From assembly GCF_000090795.2 (NCBI RefSeq), contig NW_003546266.1, forward strand, positions 440,920-504,919: 64,000 nt of DNA, written 5' to 3'. The DNA comes from Amphimedon queenslandica (Eukaryota > Porifera > Demospongiae > Haplosclerida > Niphatidae). This document shows, piece after piece, positions 10,306 through 21,515 of this stretch (position 1 is the stretch's first letter; every line of letters starts with the position of its first letter). Below the pieces are notes generated by a model. That model ran no database searches, had not been told where the DNA came from, and was given only the letters and a program-made list of their open reading frames with translations. Both the position numbers and the translations under genes were made by a program.

Positions 10306-10959
10306 CTCCTAAGAGCTTGCAAAGGCAGGTGTAGGGTCAATAGGCCAAGGCCACGAGGAGCAACAAAAATACCTTTTTTAGCTTCTGTTATATGTTGCAA
10401 TAATAGATGTAAAAACAAAATAATGTAAATGTAATTGAAAAATACATCTGTAAAGCCTAAATGAAAATACATAAGCAATGCTTAGTGTAGTGTTTCACAA
10501 GACATAAATGCTCCACTGCTTTAGCTTCTATTGATCCTCCTAAGAAAAAAATTTACATTATTATCAAAGTCCATGAGATAAGAAATAAGTATTACCTAAT
10601 AGCCATTACTATGGACACACTGATTACATACATGACCATGCACCGTGCCGTCATTCATAATCTATGAAAGCAATACGACATTCTGAAATCCAACATTAAA
10701 TTTTCAATACTAACTATAAAGCCAAGGCAATAATTATGTTGCAACAATAAAGCTGGACTGCATAGTGAAAGAAAACTATGGACTGTATTGCAATAAATAA
10801 AAATATGTTTCCAAATAGTATAACCTGAATAGACAATTGCGTCAAGAATATACTACATATTAAGTCAAAAATGTTTTTATCTGAGGAACACATATCAGTG
10901 GCAGATCCAGGAAAAAAGGAAGTGGGGTTCAGGTGCATTAAGTGCACTTAAATGACACA
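10306..10959. other. Intergenic, nothing recognised
   Basis: AT-rich sequence between the LINE tail and the hAT relic; no exon, repeat or RNA gene supported. Confidence 0.35.
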
Positions 10960-11790
10960 CCATGAGTTCTTTTGATTTGCGAATTGCGCCGAAAATTTTT
11001 TGCCACATCCATTTATCTGCACAGAATAGCCCTTCTTCAGCGATTGTGTAATGATAAATCAGATAACATAAGAGACATAGCAATTCTTTGGTGTTGTAGT
11101 CTGTGGAAGGAGTTAATGACTTGTTTCATTTTAGAAGGAACCTTAAGTTTACTGCACATGCTACCATTTATCTTCATTATCGCTGAACAAGATACTTTTT
11201 TCTGTCATAGTAGACCTCACTGACCCTTTAATGACCTTAAGTTGACAAAAGCTCCTCTCAGTCACCAGAAGCGATTGGCAGTATGATTGTTATCTGGAAA
11301 AGTCTTAAAAAAATTCGGGAACTGTAAGTTTTACAGGCCACATCTGTCACCTAATATGAGAAAACCAGGCTATCTAGGGGAATTATCAATTAGAGATATG
11401 GCTTGCCTAAGTTGTGACAGTGGCACCTTATCAAAACTGAGATTTAATCAAAACAGAATAAGACTCAATACATTCCCGTTCTGCAGACATCTTTAAGCTT
11501 TTTTGCCCTTGATGACATGATTGCCTTGTTTAAGTCAATGGCTTTGTCTAATAGCTTCTGTCTTCTAAGTGAGAAACTGAAAAACTTTGCTATTGCTCCT
11601 GAAATGACTCAGCAATTTCAAAAGCTTTAATCGAACAAGCTGAAATAATGGCCAAGATTAGTTGATGGGCCGCACAGTGAAAATGAAGAGCAAAAGGTGC
11701 TTGGTCATTTACAATTGCTCTACAGACAGACGTTACTCCTGTCATATTCGAAGCTCCATCGTCACTTTGACCACACATATTAGTTACTAA
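10960..11790 (-). pseudogene. hAT transposase relic
   Basis: Minus strand. The core piece (11790-11590) reads GQSDDGASNMTG followed by a histidine-cysteine stretch HFHCAAHQLILA, characteristic of hAT transposases. Further on, RRQKLLDKAIDLNKA and KLKDVCRTG appear in another frame. About 11150-11260 reads TERSFCQLKVIKGSVRST, the start of the C-terminal dimerisation domain. Frameshifts and stops separate the pieces, and a MITE fragment (11347-11455) splits it. Its upstream end runs into the minisatellite at 11798-12412. Confidence 0.65.
11347..11455 (+). repeat. Left-end fragment of the MITE seen whole at 19584-19999
   Basis: Shares ATGAGAAAACCAGGC and GGGAATTATCAATTAGA with the left end of the element at 19584. 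It interrupts the hAT relic, so it arrived after that element. Confidence 0.5.
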
Positions 11791-11797
11791 ATGTGCA

Positions 11798-12412
11798 CTG
11801 CCACACCGTATCCCTGCTCTCATGCCACACCATCTTCCTGATTCCACTGCCTCACTTTCTCCGTGCTCTTACTGCCACACCAACTACTTGCTCTCAGTGC
11901 CTCACTATCTGTGCTTTCACTGCCACACCTACTCCTTGCAATTACTGACTCACCAAGTCCCTGCTTTCACCAACTCCTGGTTCTCAGTGCCTCACAATCT
12001 CCTTTCTCTCACTGGAACACCGGCTCCCTGCTCTCATTTCCTCAAGAACTTTCTGCTGTTGCAGCTACACCAACTCCCTTCTCTCACTGCACTCAATCTA
12101 TCTGCTTATACTGCCACACAAACCTCCTGTTCTCACTGCAGCACTAGATCCCAGCTGCAGCTGGGATCTAGTGTTATCTGCTAAGTCTCACTGCCACTCC
12201 ATCTCACTGCTCCCACAGCCTCACCATCTCCACTGTCAAGGTGCCACAACAACTACCTGCTTTTACTGCCACACCGACTCTGCTTTCTCCGGCACACTCT
12301 CCCTGCTGTCGCTGCCACTCCATTACTCTGCTGTCATTGCCACACCGCATTCCTGCTGTAATGCCGCACCATCTTACCGCTCTCTCTGCCACACCATCTC
12401 TCTAGTTACAAG
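11798..12412. repeat. 25-bp minisatellite, about 24 copies
   Basis: Tandem array with consensus close to CCTGCTCTCACTGCCACACC plus about five bases, period about 25 with variants and a few short units. It is pyrimidine-rich on the plus strand and begins exactly where the hAT coding relic stops. A perfect 32-bp palindrome sits near its middle. Confidence 0.85.
12142..12173. repeat. Perfect 32-bp palindrome with no spacer
   Basis: Half-site CACTAGATCCCAGCTG is followed immediately by its exact reverse complement, centre between 12157 and 12158. It replaces about one unit of the surrounding 25-bp array. Confidence 0.95.
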
Positions 12413-12675
12413 GTACTTGTTTCCATATTGTTCACTAATGTTTGTTTACATAAACGGCATGCAATTACATCTCTCCATTTGTTAGGTATCTGCAATTCAC
12501 CTTGGAATACAATATGTTTGTGGCTAGGATCAACCGGTAAATCTCTCCTCTTTTAATATCTTTGGGGTGATTTGTTAATCTACTAGGACTGTCATATACA
12601 TGACATGTAGCTCAGCAACACCAATGTGTATATACCAACCCAAGAACCTTAGAATTAGGTAAGCTACATATTCCT

Positions 12676-13500
12676 TTATTTTTTATGAATTTTAATTGGA
12701 GTGGCATTAAAAAGAAACATACCCACCATCATGACAGACTCTGGTAGCAAACCAATTGGGAGTTCTCGAGCAAAAGCCTTCTTATATTTGTTTTCGTAAA
12801 ATTTAGTGATGCTGCTTCTTTGCCCCGTTTGTGGAACTTTCTCTTTTGTAGCTAATGATCGTGGCAATTCCAAGTACTGCACTCCATCTATAATACTGTT
12901 GCCAGTTTCTTGCATCCACAAAATGCACTTCTTGAAACATTCAGTGACTACCTATTTTCCTCTTCAACTCGCTTGAAACTCTGTTTTGTAACTTTAGAAG
13001 GAGCAGGTGTTTTGAGATTGTGACTCTTGTGTTTCACTTGTTTCTACAATTTGCCTAATAAGGTTGTCAATCCGATTTCACAAAGTTTAGTAAATTGTGC
13101 TCCTATTCGGTTGTAGCAGTTACACCTGTGAAACTTTTTCTAAGGCTCATTGCTGTTTCAGCCTTTTGTGTTAGTAAAAGTGGTGTTTTTCGTATCACTT
13201 CAAGTATAGTTAGTATGTTTTCATTTATTTCCTTGTCAATTGTCACCTTTTTATTATCGATTTCAGTACCTTTAGGAATTAATGCAGACACACATTTTGG
13301 ATATTTTTCCTTCTGTAAGGAAAATACCAAGTCAATTTGTTCCTTAATTCTTTCTTTGGTCATGTGTTGCTTCTTTGCAGTTTCTATTAATTAGCATTTC
13401 ATGGCATTTATCAGGAGGACCTGAGTGCCATGCATGTTCTAGAATGGTCATTGAAAATCCACCCTCTTCAAAAGATGTTAGAATATTTGTGGGCATAATG
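12676..13500 (-). pseudogene. Fragment of an unidentified repeat-associated protein
   Basis: Minus strand, three linked pieces. About 13495-13370 reads TNILTSFEEGGFSM and WHSGPPDKCHEMLIN; 13363-13103 reads IDLVFSLQKEKYPKCV and related text; 12921-12676 reads DGVQYLELPRSL, SSITKFYENKYKKAF and a hydrophobic end. The WHS-x-x-x-D-x-CHEM-IN pattern reminds me of long uncharacterised proteins found in many copies in cnidarian and sponge genomes, but I cannot name the family. Frames shift between pieces. It ends against the Ty3 fragment at 13515. Confidence 0.4.
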
Positions 13501-13514
13501 AGGCAGTCTGCTAT

Positions 13515-14124
13515 GTGTTGAGGTAGTCGTTAAGTGCTCCTTATCATCCGCGATCAAATGGCAAGGCACAGATGGCAGTACAAACTTTTAAATATGCAAT
13601 GAAGAAGATGAATGGTACCCTCATGATAAACTGGCTTGATTTCTTTTTCAGTACAGAATTACACCACAAACCAATACTGGTACATCACCAGCTGAAATGT
13701 TGATGGGATGTCGTCTACGTTCAGTTTTAGATTCTGCTCATCCTTATACTTCACAATCAAAACAGAATGACAAGAAAAGAGTCCTGTCATTTCAAATGGG
13801 TGAGAAGCTGTTTGCTAGAAATTTTTCAGGACATCCTTTGGTGATTCCTGTGGTTGTACATAACGTCATGTGACCATTATCATGCCACGTGGAAACCACT
13901 GATGGTATCACATTGAAACGTCATACTGATGAACTGAGGAAACACTATTCTGATGACGCTTATAGTTAAAGGGATGGTTCAATAGATGAGAATGATGCTT
14001 TCGATGACTTTCCTTTAACCCCTTCAGCGCCTCCTCCAGTCGCTCCTCCCACAGTACCTCCTCTTCCTCCGATTCGTCGATCAACTCGTACCAGGACCCA
14101 TAGGGATCATGGCCCTTTCGTATA
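13515..14124 (+). pseudogene. Ty3/gypsy integrase C-terminal end
   Basis: Reads APYHPRSNGKAQMAVQTFK (the last part of the integrase catalytic core; the catalytic Glu of the usual NG-x-x-E position reads Q), then a frameshift, then YRITPQTNTGTSPAEML, MGCRLRS and the GEKLFARNF barrel-like module, a premature stop near 13871 and finally a Pro-rich tail PAPPPVAPPTVPPLPP ending in TAA. The rest of pol and the 5' LTR are absent. It is followed by a polypurine tract and an LTR. Different lineage copy from the element at 57634-62266. Confidence 0.75.
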
Positions 14125-14130
14125 ATAAAC

Positions 14131-14145
14131 TTAAAGGAGGCGGGG
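14131..14145 (+). promoter_or_regulatory. Polypurine tract of the Ty3 fragment
   Basis: TTAAAGGAGGCGGGG lies between the end of the integrase frame and the TG that opens the LTR, the position where plus-strand DNA synthesis is primed. Confidence 0.55.
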
Positions 14146-14499
14146 TGTTATAACTGTTTATGTATGCCCTCTATAATTATTTCCTAAGTATGAATTGTGT
14201 TAATATTATCATTTTTTCTAATTTTTTTTTCTGTACATATGTAGGTTTTATAATGTATGCATTGTTGATTAAGATTCCTTTCTCGTGTTATGTAATATTA
14301 TGCAATGTGTGTAAGTGATGTATGACGATGCAATTGATCCGTGTGTATTTAAGTGTGTGCATTCTTCCGTTTTAAGAGGAAGTTTTTCACTTATACATTT
14401 TTTCGTTGATTCCCACGAGACCTCAATTTACCTTTTTATCTCAGTCACTACACTTTCATCTCCTCTCTCATTACAAATGCCATTGCAGTTGATGATACA
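14146..14499 (+). repeat. 3' LTR of the Ty3 fragment
   Basis: Starts TGTTATAACTG directly after the polypurine tract and is taken to end at GATGATACA (14499), giving TG...CA ends and about 354 bp. The right edge is uncertain because the partner LTR is missing. Confidence 0.5.
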
Positions 14500-14524
14500 T
14501 TGAAGGTGTGGTAGATTCACAATA

Positions 14525-14739
14525 TGTGACCATAATTGACAAACTGTACCTTATAACACATAGAAAAATTGGTTTTTATAGCATAAAAAACCCAACTTCC
14601 TGAGCTCCATTTACTGTAAAATTTCTCCACAGGAATAAGTTACTATGTAACATTTAGAAACAACGGTTCCCTAACAGAGCACTCACAGGTTGATATTTTT
14701 CATTATAATGTTGAATTTAAGAATCCAATTATGATCATA
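14525..14739. mobile_element. MITE family A, copy 1 (worn)
   Basis: Starts TGTGACCATAATTGAC and shares its interior (ACTTCCTGAGCTCCA, AGAGCACTCACAGGTTGATA) with copies at 20657 and 51275. The right terminal repeat is decayed to CAATTATGATCATA and a short block before it is deleted. Confidence 0.7.
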
Positions 14740-15008
14740 TATTATTGAGATAAAAGATTTGACTAATCTGTTTGAAGAGATATCCAGGTTCAAGTTCCAT
14801 CTAGTCCTCTGTCACTGACTGCAGAGTCAATTGATGATTTTTCATGAGCTCTTGTTCGCAGAGACTAGTTGCAGGTAATAATGATATTTATGTAGCTACA
14901 TGAACAGGTATCGTTAAAGATCAATATGGGATCAAACGAAAACAGGTTCGAATTCAATTTCAAAAATTAAGAAGCCATAAAAGTTGTGGTCATACAAGTA
15001 AGTATTAA

Positions 15009-15510
15009 TTAGTAACACGGTAGTGTTACTAAGTAGATTTTACCCCAAAACAATATGGCTACCACAACTTTTGCAGGCTTGTTATAACAGGAAAACAAGC
15101 TCCTATGCTCACCAGACTTCTTAGAGGACCTTATCTCAACCAGTGGACTCCATTTTTACCACAAGCGTGGCTCTAAATGTTGACTAAGAGAGGAAAGTCA
15201 AAAATGGGCGAACCGGCTGTTTTCTTCGGCTAGCTTTTTTCATCTTAGTCATCATCATCATCTCCTATCAATCATTAAGCAGGGGTATCATGGTCTTTGG
15301 TGAAGGCTATAAGGATAATACTTAGTACACCATTCTACTCCAACTATTCATGCACAGGTCCACAATTAGCTTTCAAATAACTTCATAAATAAGAAAGAGT
15401 TGCCTCTCTGTATCACCACCAGCCCAGCTTACCTCAATCCACCATTTTGTCAATTATAGAAGCATGTGCTTCATATGTGGGTGTGGTTGTGCATGCTCAG
15501 ATCTCTGAAC
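15009..15510 (+). repeat. About 500-bp repeat with terminal palindrome, copy 1
   Basis: Left end TTAGTAACACGGTAGTGTTA is the near-palindromic terminus shared with 26469-26976 (inverted) and 38357-38848. The interior is recognisable but the small minus-strand frame is broken by stops. Right end near GCATGCTCAGATCTC. Confidence 0.7.
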
Positions 15511-15884
15511 TGGGAAAAGGGAGCAATTTTTTAACTAGCTATGCTTGGATCAACTTCAATACTTACTGGAAATTCAAGGCCTCTAGTTCCAGCTAAAAAT
15601 AGGTATTTAGTCTTGCATGTCATTGTTTTATAATGTGTGATCAATGCATTGTATGTTAAAAACACAAACAACAAAAAATTCATGTCATACAATGATCATG
15701 GACTTGCAACAGGAACAACGGTCAATAGGACAGGGTTGCAAGGAAGAGATGGATACTGTGACAGTTTCTTGAACAAGGATTTGTGTCAAGATTATTATTA
15801 CATCATGCTTCACCAAACACTGATCAGTATAGAATTTCTTTAGCATTCACCACAATAGGCAATCACCACCATATAAAGAAATAT

Positions 15885-16262
15885 TACATATATTATGAAA
15901 AGATCAACACAAACAAGAACAAAAAATTTAAAAATAACAAGATAGAATAGGATTCTAGAGCAAATTTATAAAAAGTAACAGAAACAAGGACAAGTAGGAT
16001 TTCAAACGACCAATGAAAATATCAAATGAAAATCCTACTGTCATGACGCAAATTCTTCTATACAGTGCAAGGTTATGTATAAATTTGTACATCATAATAT
16101 AGGAAGGATAATGTAGAATAGAATTTGCATAGCCAGAGTAGGATTTTATTTTTGTATTTTCATTGGTTGTTCGAAATCGTAATTGTCCTTGTTTCTGTTA
16201 CTGTTTCACAATTTTGCTTTAGAATCCTACTGCATCTTGTTTTTGTAAACTTTTTCTGTTTT
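15885..16262. mobile_element. Long-TIR foldback MITE, copy 1
   Basis: Left arm (AACAAGATAGAATAGGATTC, AAATCCTACTGTCATGACGC) is matched in reverse complement by the right arm (GAATCCTACTGCATCTTG); arms are about 150 bases. A second copy is at 25745-26040. Confidence 0.65.
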
Positions 16263-16356
16263 CATGTTAAAGCTGCTTATTTTACTTGTATTGACGTAGT
16301 GTGTACTCATTATTTTGCCTCGCAAGCAATTAGTGTGGGCAACAACTATGTTCGCA

Positions 16357-16475
16357 GATATGTTGTCTGCAGATAGCACTTGTGCTTGTGCTGAAGCACA
16401 AATAAGCAAAGCTTGGTCTATGTTGTCTGCAGACAGCACTTGTTCTTGTATTTAAGCACAAATAAGCAAAGCTTT
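16357..16475. repeat. Tandem duplication, 60-bp period
   Basis: Two units each starting TATGTTGTCTGCAGA and containing AGCACAAATAAGCAAAGCTT, offset by exactly 60 bases. Confidence 0.85.
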
Positions 16476-17289
16476 CAAAGTACTAACATTTATAATCTAA
16501 TTTTAAAAGTGCTTTTAAGCACTGCAAAAAGTGCATGTGAATAGTGTGTACATGTACATGTAGTGGTTACACAGTCCAGTAAAATTGTAGTAACAGTAGT
16601 ATACCAGTTTAGTAGCACATTGCATGACAGTGTGAGTGTGTGTTAGATGATCACATGTACAATGTACTATTGTTACATTTAGTGAATATCTAGTACTTAT
16701 TAACGTACTCATTTTATTAAAGAGTACATGTAGCTTTTTGCAATGATACATATGTAGTAGAGTCTTGCATTAAATTTGTCCTCGAACATGTGAAGCACAG
16801 GAAATCATTTATACATGTTACTTTAAGGAATTACAACCGCTTTATTCCCTTGACTGATTTCAATTAATTTTTGTTAAATTAGTATAATATAGTGCAAAGT
16901 GTAACATTCATTCACCATGTCCAGTGACTGTAAAAGCAATAATACATGTACTGTACTTGTAGTATACTGTAGTTGTACATGTAATAGTCATCAGTAATGC
17001 CTATATTATCACTTAAAATTAAAGGAAGAATTGTAGTACTGAAAAATCAAGGTTTTTCCATTATTAAAATTAAAGGCAGGCTTAATAAGGAAGGGACAAC
17101 GTGAGCAGAGTGGGACTTAACACACAAGTAAAAACAGAGGACCTACATAGAACAGTTTCTGACATACCAAGAAACACAGTAAAACCTATAATAGCAAAGG
17201 AGCAGCTCATTTCCATTGACAAGGCAATGGTTTGAGAATGATAAATTGACTGCTGAATTGTAAGAAACAGAATGGTGCTAAGTGTCTCA
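16476..17289. other. Intergenic, nothing recognised
   Basis: AT-rich, with ACATGTAC clusters near 16551-16563 and 16945-16982. No exon supported. Confidence 0.35.
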
Positions 17290-17610
17290 ATGTAGTAGTA
17301 TCAATTTCAACTATAAAGAGAGCACAAAGGTACTTCGGTTGCTTTGCAACATGACGACAGTCTTGCCAATTATTGAGAGAGGCAAATTAGCAGAAACGTA
17401 TAGAGTCGGCCTTAAAACAAAGGCCAGGATCATACAGATTGCAAATGGACAATGATCCCAAGCATACAAGAAAAAGTTATAATAGCAAAAGGAATCAAAT
17501 GGTGGCAAACGCCACCTGAAAATCCTGATTTTAACCCAATAGAGAATGTATGGCGCTCAATGAAGTACTGTTGTCAATTCAAAGAGCCATGGCGAACTAA
17601 TAAAGGAAAT
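17290..17610 (+). pseudogene. Internally deleted Tc1/mariner transposase relic
   Basis: Plus strand. About 17303-17330 reads SISTIKRAQRYFG, matching the helix-turn-helix end of the transposase at 2251-3264; then LREAN; then QMDNDPKHTRK with the second catalytic D; then GIKWWQTPPENPDFNPIENV with the catalytic E. The region with the first catalytic D is deleted and frames shift, so it is inactive. Confidence 0.75.
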
Positions 17611-17853
17611 AAACATTTATGAATGAGAGTGACTGCTTCTGTACATTCACCATTTCTATCGAGTTACACCAGCAGTTATAAAAGCAGGAATTGTAACTGG
17701 ATATTAACTATACTGTTACCATTATATTACTTACATGTTATACTATGTTTTATTATCATGCATGTTATGCATATTTACTATGATAGACATGTAATACAAT
17801 GTATAACTTAGTCTAGTATTCTAGCAGTGTTTTGTCATGTATAGTATTGGCTT

Positions 17854-18290
17854 TTAGTGCTTCCTTTTAATGTTTCTAGCTGCAGCATCTAGAGCCTCTA
17901 CACATGCCTGCCACTCTGCTTTAATCTTGTCCCTACATTGCTCTAGGTAGAGGCAGAAGGCAAGAGCCTTACTATAATCTATTCTGCATTTATCATACTG
18001 TTTTGTCCCAGTTACACCCCTCACAGTGCAGGTCAACATTTCCTTTTTAGAGAAGGTAAGTCGTAGCATGTTAGTGCAAAAACTGCATCTGCTATATCTT
18101 TGTCTTTACTCAGAAAGCATCTATGTTCTGAAATTCAGGTAGATGTACCTGTAATGGTATGACTGGTTCATGTACATGTACCTCTGGATTTGGGAAGCTA
18201 TTTGTACTTGTGAGGGTAATGTAGGTGGCAGATGTACTGGTGTAGGAAGTGATGAATTTAGTACAGCTACATCATTAGCATATACCTGAG
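17854..18290 (-). pseudogene. BEN-like domain relic with Pro-rich leader
   Basis: Minus strand. 18069-17854 reads LTCTVRGVTGTKQYD, a Leu/Tyr-rich middle, then EWQACVEALDAAARNIK and a basic end; it aligns with the C-terminus of the protein at 249-872 (VSGT, W-x-x-C, DA-x-x-R-x-I-x-R-K). Upstream, 18290-18090 reads a Pro/Val-rich leader (LPTPVHLPPTLPSQVQ, then PEVHVHEPVIPLQVH in the next frame) broken by a frameshift and a stop. It could also be the last exon of a spliced gene. Confidence 0.45.
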
Positions 18291-19583
18291 AGGTACATGT
18301 ACCTGGTTGTGTTAGTGCAAAGGATGAACATGTTTACTATACCCTAGTTGAGTTTGGGTCAAAGAAAAACTGAAATAACTTTTTATAGGAATGTGTGATT
18401 AGGATGAAACTTTTACAAGTTTTTTGTTGCCATAGTCCATCAAAATCTTTGAAATCCTGGGTCTCTTAGCTCTTAAGAACGCTGAAACCCGGGTTTTCCC
18501 TATGAACTCAATGGCATACCAAAAATAACCACAATGACGTTTTATGATGTCATAGTCTACATAAGTACATGTGGTCGAGCGCCTAAACTGATAATTCTTC
18601 TTTTAAAAAGCAAATAGAGCAAGATCTTGTCATAATGATGGGCTGTATGAAGACTAGTTAACTGCAGCAGCTATTGTACTGCTTATCAGCAACAGCAAGA
18701 CTGTTTTAAGAGTGAAAAACACAGCCAGCATTATTCTATGAATATTATTATTTACGTCATTTTGTGACATACCTATATTTTTCAAATTCCACGCAGCTGC
18801 TTCCACTTCTGTCCCAAGCTAAATTGGGATATAGTATAGGTGCATAAAATAAGTCAGTCATCAGATCACTGAGATCAGGTATAAGAGAATTATAGGTGAT
18901 GTTAGGAGTTAGGGAGGTTTGTAGTAACGTTTTGTAGATGTTCCTGGTAAATGAATTGAATATGGACTTTGTTTCAGTTCACTTCCGATGAATGCTGGAT
19001 AACAGATCTTGCAATTGTGAATTGATTCTTGACTACTGTAATTTCATAATTTATCACAACACCATTGTGAACACAATCATTGTATAAACATGTTGTCTTA
19101 TTGTCATAGCAACAATCTATGGCTTTCCATGGTATTTAATTAAACCTTCTTATAAGTTTTTATTATTGCAAAAATAAGCAGCCGCAAATATATTACGACC
19201 TACAGTATTGTGTTTCTCTTTGTGTATAGTGTCTGTGTGTCCTTCCTACGTTATTCATGTACATGTAGATTTGTCTATATACATTAACGAAGTGACAACT
19301 TTCATAGTCATCTCCACCTTGTAATACTGTAACTGCTTCTAGTGTTGACTTCATGAAATAAACTATTATTATTGAAATAAGTAATGTTGCTAACCTAGTC
19401 ACATTTTTGAGTGTCACCCAATGAGATTAGTTATCTTCTTAATTGATTCTGGTATGCAGTAGCTCAAATCTCGCAGTTTCAGGACACTTGCTTACGCATG
19501 CCATGTGAATTAAAAGTATTATTACCATTGTTTTTGTGAGTTTCTTAATTGGTACAATACTCAGTAATGTGACAAACCCATTT
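18291..19583. other. Intergenic, nothing recognised
   Basis: No coding exon or repeat recognised by eye. Contains CCTGGGTCTCTTAGCTC/ACCCGGGTTT islands at about 18450-18500 of balanced composition without a readable frame. Confidence 0.3.
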
Positions 19584-19999
19584 GTTACCCGATACAAGAA
19601 AATTAACCAGGCAATTTGTGGGAATTATCAATTAGAAATATGGGTTCCTATTGTTGTGACACTGCCACCTTATCACAACCGAGATTTTGTCAATAAAATA
19701 TTGCATCAAGAATTTCCTTTTTTTAATACCAAACTTGCAATTTAAAGATTTAAAAAAGATAATTTACAAACCTTTCTTTGCTTTGTTCAGCATGTAAATA
19801 ATGCAAGATAAGTGGATAAAAATGGCTACGACTGAATTGCATCTGTTCAGACTTCATTTTGCATAAATAATCATTACTCAGCACTAGATGGGTCAAATGA
19901 CATTGGGCAAAGACCTAAAAACTATGCTTAATTAAATACAGCATTCAACTCAATTTTCAATTTTGGAGCACTTAACCAGGTTTTCTCATATCGGGACAC
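19584..19999. mobile_element. MITE family D, full copy
   Basis: Left end GTTACCCGATACAAGAAAAT and right end AACCAGGTTTTCTCATATCG with GGGACAC are related inverted termini, about 416 bp apart. The left part recurs at 11347-11455. Confidence 0.55.
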
Positions 20000-20656
20000 C
20001 TTTTTTGTCCATTCACAACAATAAAAATATCCTGCAGAATGATTACTATGAGACAAATCCTCTAGAGAAATAATAATAAATATATTATGTCTCTGGCAGG
20101 AATTACATAACCAATTAATAATTCTGTTACTCTTGTCAGTTCACATTCAATATGTTGCCTTCTATGAATGAAGAGATATGTTGCAGTGACTATTCCTGAT
20201 AATGATGATATTACTTGCTAAATGGAAATTTTGAAATATCTTTGAAGAACAGTGAGGGAGGAGGAACGTTTGAGACAACTAGTAAACAAGATGATACTAT
20301 GTCTGTAGAATTAATTGTATTATGTTCAACTTTCAAACACAAAATGTTATTCTGCAAAATTATTAAATATTTCGAGCACAATGCCTTCTTTAAAATTAAT
20401 TTCAAAAACCATGTTTCTTCTTTAAGGGAAGCATCTGCCACTGAAGACAATAATAAGGATTGAAAATTTTCACAAACACAGTCACTGATGAACATTGTCA
20501 TTATGCTACAAAGTAATGGTTTGGAGGGCCTGTTGACAAATTTCGCCATCACTTGAAATATACATGTAATTAATTGTTAAAGTAATCTGCAAATAAAGCA
20601 AAAAATAGTATTGGCTATTAAAGCTATCTACAACTAATATAATGTATTACTTAATT

Positions 20657-20895
20657 TGTGACCATAATTTACAAAATGTACCATATGGCGGGTAGTGAAA
20701 TTTGTCTTTATAGGCAAAAAAATCCAACTTCCTGAGCTCCACTTATCATTAAATGACTCCAGAGGATGCAAAAAGTTACTATGTAAGTATTAGAAACAAT
20801 GGTTGTCGAACAGAGCACTCACAGGTTGATATTTTTCTTTATAGTGATGAATTTTAAAATCCACCATAAGGTACCTTATGTCAATTATGGTCACA
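20657..20895. mobile_element. MITE family A, copy 2
   Basis: 239 bp from TGTGACCATAATTTACAAA to TTGTCAATTATGGTCACA-type right end; interior matches copies 1 and 3. Confidence 0.8.
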
Positions 20896-21149
20896 TTTTA
20901 GCATGGAATTTGAATTTTTGAAATAGAAGTGCAAGAGGTTTCATTCATGAAAAGAAACATTGAATTTTATAGTGTAATTCAATTGCTGCAAGCTTTTTGT
21001 CACACCATAACAGATATAATTTCCATATGCTACTTTTCAAGTAAATAAAGTGCTTTGGAAGGTACATGTAGAGGCATGTTACTTCCATAGCAAGATATCC
21101 CAGAGTGTTGCTTTAAACTGCAAGAAGCACTGACATACTGTTTCAATTA

Positions 21150-21515
21150 ATAAATCAGCATTAGAAAATATGCATCACATTCATTGTAATACAATTGCTA
21201 AGGTTGCATTTTTAAAACCAGAATTTGACACACTGAGGCCTTGAAATGCTTTGTCTGACTCAGTGAACAGGAGTCCAACCAGAGGTGCCCTCCTTGTTTG
21301 TGTAAAGCCCAACATACAGTGAGCAAATTCGTGCAGACAACTTGTGGTCAAACCTTTGATGTGGTTGAGCAATACTTGGGCAACATGTTGCAGAGAGTAG
21401 AGAGACTCTCAACTTCTGGCAACAAGTTGCCTCACTTATCAAAGGTACTGGCAACGAAGTTGCTCAGTGTATGTTGGGCTTAAGTGACCCTAGAAACTCC
21501 ATCTCTTGCGACCCG
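21150..21515. repeat. Dispersed repeat, copy carrying a MITE insertion
   Basis: Shares CCAGAATTTGACACACTG, TTGAAATGCTTTGTC and CAGAAACTCCAT-type words in the same order with 36370-36565. The 36.4 kb copy lacks the 175-bp MITE present here. Confidence 0.75.
21306..21480. mobile_element. PIF/Harbinger-type MITE with 3-bp TAA duplication
   Basis: Termini AGCCCAACATACAGTGAGCA and TGCTCAGTGTATGTTGGGCT are inverted repeats. TAA at 21303-21305 and 21481-21483 flanks the element; the related sequence at 36539-36541 has a single TAA. TWA target duplications are typical of Harbinger elements. Confidence 0.8.

Noticed and set aside
10130-10312. Membrane-like small frame
   Set aside because: It is a T/C-rich simple-sequence tail of the LINE fragment.
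11822-12485. Several overlapping frames rich in Ser, Cys, His and Leu, which could pass for a repeat protein
   Set aside because: They all fall within the 25-bp minisatellite; since 25 is not a multiple of three every frame is similarly open and none is preserved.
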